Below, piece by piece: positions 1 to 10,400 of a stretch of DNA of 64,000 nt. A program made the translations under genes and the position numbers. Under the pieces are notes generated by a model. The model was not told the origin of the DNA. It worked only from the letters and a program-made list of their open reading frames with translations, and did not search any database. Source of the stretch: Planctomycetota bacterium (lineage in GTDB: Bacteria > Planctomycetota > Planctomycetia > JALXBF01); assembly GCA_026991575.1 (NCBI GenBank), contig JALXBF010000065.1:1-64000 (forward strand). Reading direction: 5' to 3'. Position 1 is the stretch's first letter, and each line of letters starts with the position of its first letter.

Positions 1-1619
1 GGATACGCGTACCGGCTGTTCCAGGCAGCTACGGCTTGCACCATCCGTTCGCGAATCACCTGATTGTCGCCATACGCACCGTGCAGGTGAATCGCGTCGT
101 ACGGGTAGGCGTCGCCCCGGCGGCGAAAGCGCTCGATCAGCAGCGGCACAGTCGCTTCCATCAGAGCGACATCCCCGTGGGCGCCGATGAGGCCTGCCTG
201 AGCGTAGTGCTGATGAAACATCGCCAGGACGCGTCGACCGTCCGGTCCCTGCCACCAGGTTGGCGACCGTTCATGGAGCCTGCCGTGGCGCAGCAGCGGG
301 GCACGGATCTGGTTGATGCCCATGCTCAGATAGCGAATACCGCATTCGGCCAGCACCGTTGGCAGTTGCCAGACGTGCGAGGGAGCGTCCGTCAACATGA
401 CGCTCTGCCGCGGGATGCCGTAGCAACGCTCGAACTGCCGTCCCAGGTACATGGCCCGAAACAGTGTCTCACCGCTGCATAGCCCGGTGAGCAGATTCGA
501 ATGCAACGACCCGACAGCCAGCTTGCCGGCAGCGTGCAGGCGTGCCATACGCACGACACGCTCAGCGGGCCGGGTTGCCAGGTAGCGCCGCAGCACCCAG
601 GCGGACTCCGTGTTCCACTTGAAGAACGGATAGCGCCCGGCGAGCGTTACGGCAGCATCGATGTTGCGACAGTGCGCTTCGACGGCTTCATCCTGCAGCG
701 CCGTGTAGCCGATGTCGACATGGGAAGCGGGCGCAAGAAAGATCAGCCACTTGCGTGCCGGCCGCAGCGACGCAACCGATTGAACCTGGCGGTTGCCCAC
801 CGTCAGCGACAGCCGTACCGTCGTCGGCTGGTCCACGTCGGGCAGCAGCAGTTCCAGCACCTGCCGGCCGAACGGATCCGGCGAAAAGGACAACCGCTCC
901 GACCAGCCGCCGGTTGTCTCTGCCGTCAGCTTGCCCGCGCGGAAAAGCGGGGCGCCTTCGGGCACGACGCGCACAAGACGCATCAACCGACCACCACGGC
1001 GCACGTACAGCACGGTTGGGATCAGCCGTAGCCCACACAGCGCGTCGACGGGCTCCTGCCCGTAATGCATCAGCTGCACGGAGTCGTACACGGCCCACGA
1101 GCCGCGGACGGACGTCAGAACCAGGCGATTCTCACCGCGACGCAGCAGGCCGGCGTCGATTGGAATAACCCGCTTCTGGAGCTGTATCGCGCGTGGATCG
1201 GTCAGCGCTAGGCCTCTACCCGGTCGGAGCACCAGCTTGGTGTTTTGGCCGTTGACCTCAACGCGTAGAACCGGCGGCAACCGCGGGTGAGCGTCCAGGA
1301 ACCGAAGGTGGAGTTCGTACCAGCCGGTGGGCTGCTCGACCAACTGGAACCGCACCTCGAATCGGTGAGGCCGGCTACCTGCCCAGCGATCTGCGGGTCC
1401 AGGCTGGACGTACGGCCACGCTTGGCGGGCCCTATCCTGACCCGGTCGGAACAGGATGTGCTCGGAGAAAACGCTGGCGAACTGCTGGTACCGGCTGGCC
1501 AGGGCAAGCTCGCTGTAGCTGCCGTCGGGCCGACCCACCGACCAGACTACCTCCGCTTGACGTTGGGCGGTGGCTGCCAAGAAGGCGATCGCCAGGAGCA
1601 GATACACGCTTGGTGCCAT
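1..1619 (-). CDS. GH38-like glycosidase (alpha-mannosidase family), C-terminus beyond window
   Basis: The minus-strand frame from ATG 1619 is open to the window edge (539 codons, no stop). Residues 1-20 form a signal peptide. Residues about 25-290 are beta-rich and resemble the galactose-binding/lyase-type domains found before catalytic domains in planctomycete glycosidases. The GH38-like catalytic start is seen as HVDIGYT (about 300-306), matching the HxDxGW-type metal site, followed by a TDAPSHVW segment near 410 where the family has its nucleophile Asp, with LP..LAECGIRYLSMG after it. It probably hydrolyses alpha-mannosidic or related linkages outside the cytoplasm. Substrate cannot be read from sequence. 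It is transcribed divergently from the cytochrome gene at 1923. Confidence 0.8.
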   Translation of the reverse strand, partial: MAPSVYLLLAIAFLAATAQRQAEVVWSVGRPDGSYSELALASRYQQFASVFSEHILFRPGQDRARQAWPYVQPGPADRWAGSRPHRFEVRFQLVEQPTGWYELHLRFLDAHPRLPPVLRVEVNGQNTKLVLRPGRGLALTDPRAIQLQKRVIPIDAGLLRRGENRLVLTSVRGSWAVYDSVQLMHYGQEPVDALCGLRLIPTVLYVRRGGRLMRLVRVVPEGAPLFRAGKLTAETTGGWSERLSFSPDPFGRQVLELLLPDVDQPTTVRLSLTVGNRQVQSVASLRPARKWLIFLAPASHVDIGYTALQDEAVEAHCRNIDAAVTLAGRYPFFKWNTESAWVLRRYLATRPAERVVRMARLHAAGKLAVGSLHSNLLTGLCSGETLFRAMYLGRQFERCYGIPRQSVMLTDAPSHVWQLPTVLAECGIRYLSMGINQIRAPLLRHGRLHERSPTWWQGPDGRRVLAMFHQHYAQAGLIGAHGDVALMEATVPLLIERFRRRGDAYPYDAIHLHGAYGDNQVIRERMVQAVAAWNSRYAY

Positions 1620-1922
1620 GGGAGCACTCCGAACTTGGCTAATCTCATGAAAGCACATCTACTATGAACAGTTTATCATCCCACGGACGGGGCCAATGCC
1701 GGTGGGCCGCGTCGGTTGGAAGAACGAGGCCGGGACTGGCCGCGGTTGCGTTGGGCCAACGTTGTTGCGTACTATCAGCTAGCGTTGCCTTCCGGGGCTG
1801 CGCACCGGCACAAGCGGGCCGTCGGCGGGTTGACGGCCGCAGGACGATGCTGCCGCCGGTGCGGCAGCCTCCAAAGAGCTTCCTGTCCTGGCTACACCAG
1901 CCAACCGCAACTGAGGACTGCG
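1620..1922. other. Divergent intergenic region, promoters for GH38-like and PVC cytochrome genes
   Basis: No supportable gene. The stretch around 1640-1680 is the most AT-rich part and probably holds the minus-strand promoter. The plus-strand promoter candidate is listed separately. Confidence 0.5.
1746..1775 (+). promoter_or_regulatory. Putative promoter with internal palindrome upstream of PVC cytochrome gene
   Basis: TTGCGT (1746-1751), 18-nt spacer and TACTAT (1770-1775) resemble a sigma70-type promoter. A 13-nt palindrome, CGTTGG-G-CCAACG (1749-1761), lies between the boxes where an operator would block polymerase. Both calls are by eye. Confidence 0.3.
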
Positions 1923-4900
1923 ATGCGCATGAGAGCAGCTTTCCACCTACCTCTGGTCCTGCTAGTGTCGGTCTCGTGGTCGGCAGCGAGCCTGGCGCAG
2001 GATGGCGGCTGGCGGTTGATCCAGGTGCCCGGCACATGGGAAAGGCAGCATCGGGAGCTTGCAGACTACGACGGCTTCGCTTGGTACCGCTGCTACGTCA
2101 AGGTGCCGGACCGGTGGGCATCGGCGCAGCGCGACCTGTGGGTGCAGTCGGTCACCGTGATCGTTGAGTACGTAGCAGACGCTTATGAGGTCTATCTCAA
2201 TGGCAGGCGGATCGGGTCGAGTGGTCGGTTTCCGCCCCGGTTCGAGCCGGCCGACGAGGGGCAGCAGCGTTACAAGGTGCCGCCGGGGGTTCTGAAGCCC
2301 GGTGTTTACAACACGATTGCGATCCGGATCTACAACCACGATGGGGAAGGGGGGTTCAAAGGTGCGGCTCCGATACTGGCAGGGTACCACAACGAGATTT
2401 CGTTGAAGGGGAAGTGGGAATTTCGTGCTGGTGACGATCCTTCGTGGGCGATCGGGCCGCGGGCCGATCGGCCGGCTGCGGCGGCCTACGACAAGGTTCG
2501 CCCGGCGATTTCACTGCTGAAGATTCCCACCCGTTGGATTCCCGGCCGACGGGTACCACCGGCCGAATCGCTCAGGCTGTTGCGCACGCCTGAGGACCTT
2601 GCCGTTGACCAGCTGCTAACCGAGCCGCTTGTGGCCCAACCCCTCTCGTTGACCTTTGACGAGCGGGCGCGGCTTTGGGTCGTGCAGTACCGCCAGTACC
2701 CGTACCCGGCCGGGCTGCGCATGGTCAGCCGCGACCACTACTACCGCGCCGTGTACGATCGGGTACCCCGTCCGGCGCCGTACGGACCACCCGGTGCGGA
2801 CGTCGTTTCCATTCACCAGGATACCGATGGCGATGGGACGTTCGATCGACACAAGACCTTTCTGACGCGGTTGAACCTGGCAACTAGTGTTACGTTCGGC
2901 TATGGCGGTGTCTGGGTGCTGAATCCCCCATACCTGTTGTTCTATCCAGATCGTGATCGCGACGATGTTCCCGACAGCGATCCGGAGGTTCACCTGATGG
3001 GCTTTGGCATGGAGGACACGCACTCGGTGGCCAATAGCATCGAGTGGGGGCCAGACGGTTGGATCTACGGCGCTCACGGCAGCACGGTCAGTTCGCGGAT
3101 TCGTGTTGTGCGGCGGCGGGCGAGCGCCCGTTGGTTCGAACAGCTCCCGAAAGACCAGGAGGAGACGTACATCGAGGGGGCAGCCATCTGGCGCTATGAT
3201 CCGCGAAGTGGCCGCTTTGAGGTCTATGCGGAAGGGGGAGGGAACGCGTTTGGCATTTACATCGATTCGAAGGGCCGCGTCTTTTCCGGGTACAACGGTG
3301 GCCGTACCCGTGGCTTTTATTACATTCAGGGGGCATACTACGTCAAAGAATCGCCTGGCAAGTACGGTCCGCCGTCGAACCCGTACGCCTTCGGATACCT
3401 CCCCGCCATCAAGAGCCACTCGAACGTGCCGCGGTTCAGCCACGTGTTCATCCTGTATGAGTCCACCGAGCTGCCGGCCCGGTACCACGGCAGGCTATTT
3501 GCGGTGGATCCGCTGCACCAGCGTGTTGTGGCCAGCCGGATAGCGCCGTGGGGTGCGAACTTTCAGACGTGGGATGAGCGTTTTCCGCTGGACGGTTCCA
3601 AGGACGTGGGGTTCCGGCCCGTCGAGCTGGTCGCTGGTCCCGATGGGGCTATTTACGTCGCGGACTTCTATGAGGAGTTCATCGCACACGGGCAGCACTA
3701 CCAGGGGCAGATCGACAAGAACAGCGGCCGGATCTACCGGATACGTCCCAGAACGGACCGATGGGCTTTGCCAACCAACCTCGACCTGGCGCGGCTAAGC
3801 TCTGAGGAACTGCTCCGGCTGCTGACGCACCACAACGTGTGGTACCGCCGCATGGCACTGCGGCTGCTTGCGGAGCGCGGTGACCGTTCTGTGCTCGAGC
3901 CGCTTTACAAGATGCTGCGCGCCGGCGACGGCCAGGCAGCTCTTGAGGCGTTCTGGGCAATCAACCTGCTGGGTGGTTTTGACGAAACGCTCGCGCGCGA
4001 GACGCTACAGCATCCGGATCCGTTCGTGCGGCTCTGGACCGTACGCCTCCTGGGGGACCGGGATCATGTGTCCGCTCAGATGGCCCATGCCTTAGGCCAG
4101 CTGGCACGCAAGGAGCCGCACCCGGAGGTACGAGCACAACTTGCCGCGACGGCTAAGCGGTTGGACGTGGACGCCTGTCTGGCCATCGTGCGGGGCCTCG
4201 TGGAACACGCTGAGGATGTTGACGATCCGTTCCTGCCGCACCTCGTCTACTGGGCGCTGGAGAAGCACGCCGCAGAGCACGTTGCGGAGCTAGTCGAGTT
4301 CTTCCGTGAGAAGGCTCTCTGGAAGCTGCCGTTCGTGCGTGAGTGTCTGCTGGAACGGATCATGCGGCGGTTTGCGGCCGAGGGGCAGCGGCGCCAGCTG
4401 CTCGCCTGCGCACGACTGCTCGAAATGGCACCGGATCGCGAAGCGGTTGACAAGTTGCTTGCTGGCTTCGAAGCTGCGTTTCGCGGCCGGAGCTTGGCCG
4501 CTTTGCCCGAGGAGCTTGTCTCGGCGCTGGCCGAGTCGGGAGGCGGATCGCTCGCGCTGCGCGTGCGGATGAAGAACCCCGAAGCAATCGCTCAGGCGCT
4601 CCGCATGCTGCGGGACCGTTCGCTGGCTGCGGAGCAGCGGGCGCAGCTGGCGGAGGTGCTCGGTGAGATCGGCTGGAAGGCGGCCGTCCCCGAGCTGCTG
4701 CATGTGATTCGCAGTGAGCAAGACGAGAGGCTGCTGACAGCTGCGCTCATTGCTTTGCAGCGCTTCGATGATGAGCGAATCGCCCGCACGATCCTGGAGC
4801 GGTACGCCGCACTGCCGGTGGCCGCCAGGCAGGTGGCCCAGTCGGTGCTTGTGAGTCGGCCCAGCTGGGCAAGGCTGTTTCTCGCAGCAATTGAGAAGGC

Positions 4901-5486
4901 CACAATCGACCGTGCCGATGTCGATCCGGACACGGTCAACCGGCTGTTGATCGTCCCGGACGAGGAGGTGCAGCGCCTGGTAAGGAAACTCTGGCCCGGC
5001 GCCGGCGCGGTCGGAGGTCAGCAACTTCAGCGCGCGATGACCCGCGTGCTCCAAGCAGCGCAACAGCCCGGCGGCGATCCGTATAACGGCCGGCGCGTCT
5101 TCTTGAACGTTTGCGGTAAGTGCCACAAGCTCTTCGGAGAAGGCGGTGTCGTCGGCCCTGACTTAACCACGTACGAGCGACGCGATACCCAGCGGCTAGC
5201 ACTTCAGATTGTCAATCCGAGCCTGGAGATCCGGGAAGGGTTCGAACCGTACGCGATCCTGACGACCGACGGCAGGATCCTGGTCGGCATCATCCAGGAC
5301 CGCGACGAACGCCTCATCCTGCTCAGAACATCCGATGGCGCACTTGTAACCGTCCGTCGCGACGAGATCGAGGAGTTGGTGCGCCAGCCGAAATCGATCA
5401 TGCCCGAAGGACTGTTGGACAGCTTGACCGACGAACAAATCCGCGACCTGTTCACTTACCTACGCGCCGGACAACCAGTTCGCTAG
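1923..5486 (+). CDS. PVC-type large secreted c-type cytochrome with dehydrogenase propeller and HEAT repeats
   Basis: The 1187-aa protein starts at ATG 1923, which opens a clean signal peptide (MRMRAAF...ASLAQ). The open frame extends to 1716, but that extension has no signal and poor codon character. Domain order: jelly-roll like the GH2/sulfate-binding N-domain (about 25-145), beta-propeller 'membrane-bound dehydrogenase' domain (about 200-600, with VADFYEE and NSGRIYRI), HEAT-like helical repeats (about 620-1020), then a monohaem cytochrome c with CGKCH at 1064-1068 and likely distal Met 1160 (SIMPEGL). Such proteins are abundant in Planctomycetes and presumed to oxidise sugars or other substrates in the periplasm; the substrate is unknown. 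The DUF885 gene follows within 16 bp. Confidence 0.85.
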   Translation: MRMRAAFHLPLVLLVSVSWSAASLAQDGGWRLIQVPGTWERQHRELADYDGFAWYRCYVKVPDRWASAQRDLWVQSVTVIVEYVADAYEVYLNGRRIGSSGRFPPRFEPADEGQQRYKVPPGVLKPGVYNTIAIRIYNHDGEGGFKGAAPILAGYHNEISLKGKWEFRAGDDPSWAIGPRADRPAAAAYDKVRPAISLLKIPTRWIPGRRVPPAESLRLLRTPEDLAVDQLLTEPLVAQPLSLTFDERARLWVVQYRQYPYPAGLRMVSRDHYYRAVYDRVPRPAPYGPPGADVVSIHQDTDGDGTFDRHKTFLTRLNLATSVTFGYGGVWVLNPPYLLFYPDRDRDDVPDSDPEVHLMGFGMEDTHSVANSIEWGPDGWIYGAHGSTVSSRIRVVRRRASARWFEQLPKDQEETYIEGAAIWRYDPRSGRFEVYAEGGGNAFGIYIDSKGRVFSGYNGGRTRGFYYIQGAYYVKESPGKYGPPSNPYAFGYLPAIKSHSNVPRFSHVFILYESTELPARYHGRLFAVDPLHQRVVASRIAPWGANFQTWDERFPLDGSKDVGFRPVELVAGPDGAIYVADFYEEFIAHGQHYQGQIDKNSGRIYRIRPRTDRWALPTNLDLARLSSEELLRLLTHHNVWYRRMALRLLAERGDRSVLEPLYKMLRAGDGQAALEAFWAINLLGGFDETLARETLQHPDPFVRLWTVRLLGDRDHVSAQMAHALGQLARKEPHPEVRAQLAATAKRLDVDACLAIVRGLVEHAEDVDDPFLPHLVYWALEKHAAEHVAELVEFFREKALWKLPFVRECLLERIMRRFAAEGQRRQLLACARLLEMAPDREAVDKLLAGFEAAFRGRSLAALPEELVSALAESGGGSLALRVRMKNPEAIAQALRMLRDRSLAAEQRAQLAEVLGEIGWKAAVPELLHVIRSEQDERLLTAALIALQRFDDERIARTILERYAALPVAARQVAQSVLVSRPSWARLFLAAIEKATIDRADVDPDTVNRLLIVPDEEVQRLVRKLWPGAGAVGGQQLQRAMTRVLQAAQQPGGDPYNGRRVFLNVCGKCHKLFGEGGVVGPDLTTYERRDTQRLALQIVNPSLEIREGFEPYAILTTDGRILVGIIQDRDERLILLRTSDGALVTVRRDEIEELVRQPKSIMPEGLLDSLTDEQIRDLFTYLRAGQPVR

Positions 5487-5502
5487 ATCTGGAGTGGAGC
5501 CT

Positions 5503-7251
5503 ATGGCCGCAGGCATGCTGCTCGCCGTCGTTGCTCTCCTCGGCCAGAACCAGCCCGCAACGGCAAGCGAAAGACTGCACCAGCTATTCGAACAAGCGTG
5601 GCAATGGGAGTTGGCCCAGAATCCAACATGGGCCTCGTACCTCGGTGATCTTCGCTACAACGACCGGTGGCCGGACCTAAGCGTTGACGCGATCCGGCGC
5701 CGTGCTGCAAGACGTGCCGAGTTCCTGCGGCGACTGGGCACGATCGATCTGAAGGACCTGCGCGCCGAAGATCGTATTAGCTACCGGATGTTCCAGCGGT
5801 GGTACAGCGAAGCGCTGCGCGAGTATGAGTTCGGCTGGTATGTGCTACCGCTGAATCATCGGGAAGGAATCCAGTCTGCCGATGTGCTCGCCGACGCGCT
5901 CCCTTTCCAAACCGAGAAGCACTACCGGGACTGGCTTCGCCGCTTAGAGACTTTCCCGCGATTCATGGACCAGACCCTGCACTTGCTCAGGATCGGCGTC
6001 CAGCGGGGCATGGTGCACGCTCGCCCGGTCGCAGAGCGCATTCCGAAGCAGATTCGGAAGCAGATCGTGGATAACCCGGAGGACAGCCCGTTCTTCAAGC
6101 CGTTCCGGCGGATGCCGGAGCGGCTTGCGCCGGAGCTACGCGCCGAACTTGCGGAAGAGGCCAAACATCTGATTCGCACTCGCATCGTGCCCGCGTACCG
6201 GCGCATGCTGGAGTTCTTCGAGGACACGTACCTGCCTGCCGCACCCACCCGGGTCGGTATCTGGCAGTTTCCGCGCGGGAAGGAAATGTACCGGTTCTTC
6301 GCACGCAAGTACACGACCACGGATCTTAGCCCGGAAGAGATTCACGCGATAGGTCAGCAGGAAGTGCGACGCATTCGAGCCGAAATGGAAAAGGTAATTG
6401 AACGCACCGGTTTCAAGGGGGATTTTCGAGAGTTCCTGGAATTCCTCCGGACAGACAGTCGATTCTATGCGCGTAGTAGCGAAGAGCTGCTCCGCATCTA
6501 CCGGGCAACCTGCAAGCGGATCGATCCGGCGCTGGTGCGGCTCTTTGGTAAGCTGCCGCGCATGCCTTACGGCGTCATGCCAATTCCTGAGCACATTGCC
6601 CCGGACACGACCACGGCCTATTACCTTCCGCCGGCCGCAGACGGGAGTCGGGCTGGTACGTACTTCGTGAACCTGTACCGACCTGAGACCAGGCCGCTCT
6701 ACGAAGTGGAAGTTCTGTCGGTGCATGAAGCTGTGCCGGGCCACCACCTGCAGATTGCCCTGGCCATGGAACTGAACGGCCTGCCGGCGTTCCGACGCTA
6801 CCGTGGCGTGACGGCGTTCGTAGAAGGATGGGCATTGTACTCGGAAAGCCTCGGCGAGGAGCTGGGACTCTACCAGGATCCGTACTCGAAATTCGGTCAG
6901 TTAACGTACGAGATGTGGCGCGCGGTCCGCCTGGTGGTTGACACCGGCATGCACTACATGGGGTGGTCCCGCGAGCGCGCGATCGAGTTTTTCCTCGAGA
7001 ACACGGCGAAGTCCCGCTTGGACGTGGTCAACGAGGTGGACCGCTACGTTGCCTGGCCGGGCCAGGCTCTGGCGTACAAGATCGGCGAGTTGAAGATCAA
7101 GGAGCTGCGTGCCGAGGCGGAGCAGGTTCTGGGAGAGCGTTTCGACATCCGCGAATTCCACGATGTCATACTCTCCAGTGGGGCGATCCCGCTGGACATC
7201 CTTCAAGACAAAGTCCGCCGATGGATCGACGAGAAGCGACGGTCGCGCTGA
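5503..7251 (+). CDS. DUF885 family secreted metallopeptidase-like protein
   Basis: 582 aa from ATG 5503 (GGAG 8 nt upstream; GTG 5494 would be an alternative). The short hydrophobic N-terminus MAAGMLLAVVALLG...ATA looks like a signal peptide. The family signature HEAVPGHHLQ lies at about residues 408-417, resembling a zinc-peptidase HExxx(G)HH site, and is followed by the conserved EGWALYSE segment. DUF885 proteins are about 550-650 aa, so this is full length. The biochemical role of most members is unproven; peptidase activity is inferred from the motif. It probably shares a transcript with the preceding cytochrome gene. Confidence 0.8.
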   Translation: MAAGMLLAVVALLGQNQPATASERLHQLFEQAWQWELAQNPTWASYLGDLRYNDRWPDLSVDAIRRRAARRAEFLRRLGTIDLKDLRAEDRISYRMFQRWYSEALREYEFGWYVLPLNHREGIQSADVLADALPFQTEKHYRDWLRRLETFPRFMDQTLHLLRIGVQRGMVHARPVAERIPKQIRKQIVDNPEDSPFFKPFRRMPERLAPELRAELAEEAKHLIRTRIVPAYRRMLEFFEDTYLPAAPTRVGIWQFPRGKEMYRFFARKYTTTDLSPEEIHAIGQQEVRRIRAEMEKVIERTGFKGDFREFLEFLRTDSRFYARSSEELLRIYRATCKRIDPALVRLFGKLPRMPYGVMPIPEHIAPDTTTAYYLPPAADGSRAGTYFVNLYRPETRPLYEVEVLSVHEAVPGHHLQIALAMELNGLPAFRRYRGVTAFVEGWALYSESLGEELGLYQDPYSKFGQLTYEMWRAVRLVVDTGMHYMGWSRERAIEFFLENTAKSRLDVVNEVDRYVAWPGQALAYKIGELKIKELRAEAEQVLGERFDIREFHDVILSSGAIPLDILQDKVRRWIDEKRRSR

Positions 7252-7433
7252 GCACGGGCCCAAGCGGCTGCACGGCCGGCGCGGTGCCGTGAGGAGAGTG
7301 CCAACCGGCGCTGACTGCAGGCTCTACGCGTGGCAACTTGATTGCAGGCAGCCCGAACGCGGCTACCGTGCGTCCGTGTCCGTCACCGCCCGGTTGCTGG
7401 TTGGGCCGGACGGAGCGTGCCTGTTCCTGAATG

Positions 7434-10400
7434 TCAGCGCACGCGGGCTCCTGGCCAGATAAGCTCCTGGAACCGATCGACCGGTTCCCCGGCTGCCCAG
7501 GCGATGCCTCGAAGCAAGAGCAGCCGATACAGCGGGTCGTCAAAGGTCCAGGAATAGTGGCCTGGGATGCAGACGAAGACGCGCCCCGGGTTGTGCTCGA
7601 CGCACCAGACCTGCGGCCGGTCCTCTCCGTCCTCTCTGCTGGTCAGCAGCACGCGGAGATCATCGCGGCCACGCACAAGGCCCCAGTAGCTTTCGTCCAC
7701 GAGGTCGAGGCCATCCAGTCCGGCAGTGATCGGATGGGGCTGACCCTTGGGAGCACGCAGCGACAGCGGCCCGTGTCGGAAGCGGACGCGTCCGCCAGAG
7801 GCTAGGCCGATCCGCCTGGCGAGCTCTCGCGGCGCCTCACCACCATGCACTGCCCAGTGCACGAAGACAAGTCCGCCACCGCGGGCGAGGAAACGATCCA
7901 TTCTGGGACCTTCGGCGCGGCGAAAGTTGAGCCGCCTGTAGAAAACGATGACGTCTGCCGTTTCGTAGTCTTCCGGCTGCGGCCAGAACCAGCGCGTGAC
8001 AATCTGCACGTCTCTGGCCCCGCCCAACAGCTCTGCCCACGCGCGCTGCCAGGCCGGGTAGTCGTGTTCGTTAGGCCCGTGGTCCTTGGGACCTGCAACG
8101 AGGACGATCTTCAGCGGGCGGAGCGCGTCCGACGGAACTTGCGCCTCGGCCACCCTCTGCAACACGTCTGCCCGGGTTCTCGGTGGCGGGGCGGCCGGCT
8201 CAGCAACCAGCGGCATCCGCGGGGGAGGTAGTAGCAGGAAGGCGAGCACGTCACGCAGCTCTTGCGCGGTCAGTCGCTTGCCGATGTCCTCAGGCATGAC
8301 CGAGCGGGGACTCGGCTGCATTAGTTCGACTTCCGTTCGTTCCACGGTGATCTCTTCCCCTTCGCCTGTCCCGACAATAATCCGGTTGCCCACGGTGCGG
8401 ACCGGCCCGATCAGCACGCGGCCACTTTTCAGCAACAGCCTGTAACTTACGAAATCCGGATTGATCGCGTAGCTCGGCTCAAGGATGTCCCGTTTTACCG
8501 ACTCGTAATCGCGGTGGATCAAGTTGCTGAGGTCCGGTCCGATTTGCCCACCGCGGCCACGGATCCTGTGACACTTGCCGCACGACGCCTTCTTGCCGAA
8601 GAACAGCTGGCGGCCGCGCCCCCAGCTTGCTTCACGGAGTTCGGGCCGAAGTGATCCGAGATCCTCGCCGACAGCTTCGTCTGTTTCCACCGTTGCCCAC
8701 GGCAACAGCAACTTCTCACACGGCAGCGGGCGCCAGCGCGGGTCTTCGTTAGTGCGGTATGCGACAACGAGTCGCACGGGATTAGCTATCGGGCGCAGGA
8801 CCAGTTGTACCGGCCACGCAACGCGTCGGCCAACCGTCACCGTGAATTCTTGCCACCAGCCAACTTGCTGCTCACGTGACAACTCGTGCAACCGCGGTGG
8901 CACAGCGGCTCGGCCGGACACAGTGCTAATTCTGCCCTTGTCCACGGTCAGTTCCAGCGGACAATTCGCCAGGAAGCGTACGGTAACCTCCTCGGGAGGT
9001 AGCTCATCAGCCAGTTCAGTGCCGATTTGCTTTTGCGGGCGGAGCATGTGATCCAGGCGGAGCTGCGTGCGGAAGTGCCAGCGTGTGCCCGCGGCGCGTA
9101 GGTGCCACAACTGGCTATGCGGACGGCTCGCAGCCGTGAACGTGCGCGCGGCGTCGAGGTCGACGTGCGGCAGCCACCCGCCCCACAATTTGCGGCCGTC
9201 CGGGGCGAGGACCTCCAGCAATGTCCCGTTCAGCGTGTAGTCCAGGTCAATGTAGGGATCTTGTCGGATCCCATCACCGTGCCCGGACGCGTCGGCTCTC
9301 GGCAATGTCAGCGCGTACCACACGCCGCGCGCTTGCGGCCCGGTCCGAAACACTAGGGTATGCCCATCGTCCGCCAGGCGGCTGGAGTAGATCGGTAGCC
9401 GATATCTCTTACTGGCCAGTTGCATCTGCACGATCTGGTACGGGGGGGCGAGCGTCTCATAGCGCTCTCCTGCACGTACGAACCTGCCGTAGATTAACTC
9501 GGCCTTCTCATGGATGCTTCTCCAGTGCTCGCCGCGCAATGGGCGATCGAAAACGACATGCAGCTCGGTGGGTGATGCGGCGTACGCAAATACCGGCCGT
9601 GATAGCTCAGACCGGTCTGGCTCGATCTTGTACAAGTGCCCGAAGCCTTCCGGTCCCGTGCCCCAGTCCGGTAAGCCACTGTGCGTGGCTACGACCAGTT
9701 CGCCGTTGGGACCGAGACAGGCGTCCACGGTCAGGTGCTGCAGGCGCGCGATGATCTGCGTGCGTGCCACGTAGCCATACGCTGTGCGCGCCAACGCCGT
9801 GCGATACAAGACACCGCGCGACTCACCGCAGACAAACGCATTACCTCGCCACCATGCGGGCCCAAATACCGGTGCTGCGGACCGGATCGGTTCGTTAAAA
9901 ACCAATCCGCACGCGGACTGGTGTTGTGGGCCGTAGTCATAGAGACTGGGCTCGTCGATCACATTGGGCAGGTAGCGCGGGTGCCTGGGCGGAAAGCCGT
10001 AATGGCGGCCAGGACGGATCCAGAGCAGTTCGTCGAACGGATTGCCGTTGGGCAGCCAGGTTGCCCCTTCTTGATCGGTGCAAAACAGATCCCCGTACCG
10101 ATTGAACGCCAGCGCGACAGAGAACCGGATGCCGGTGCATACCGTCTCACGTCGCCGGAAGTCCGGGGAAACCTTTTGAATCGTGCCGCGTGGGGAGTCC
10201 AGGCGGTAATGAGGCCTGCCCTGGTCATCGACGAGGTAAGGGTTGCCAAAGTTGGCCGTGCCAAGGCCAAAGTACAGATTCCCTTCTTCATCGAGAGCAA
10301 CCCCGAGGGCGTCGACGCCGTGCGGCAGCGGCTCCCAGCCCGACGTGACGACCATCGTCTTGTCGGCACAATCGTCGCCGTCCGTATCGACGATCAACGA

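Noticed and set aside
2616..3488. 290-aa minus-strand frame opposite the PVC cytochrome
   Set aside because: Antisense shadow of a strong conserved protein; no SD or family motif.
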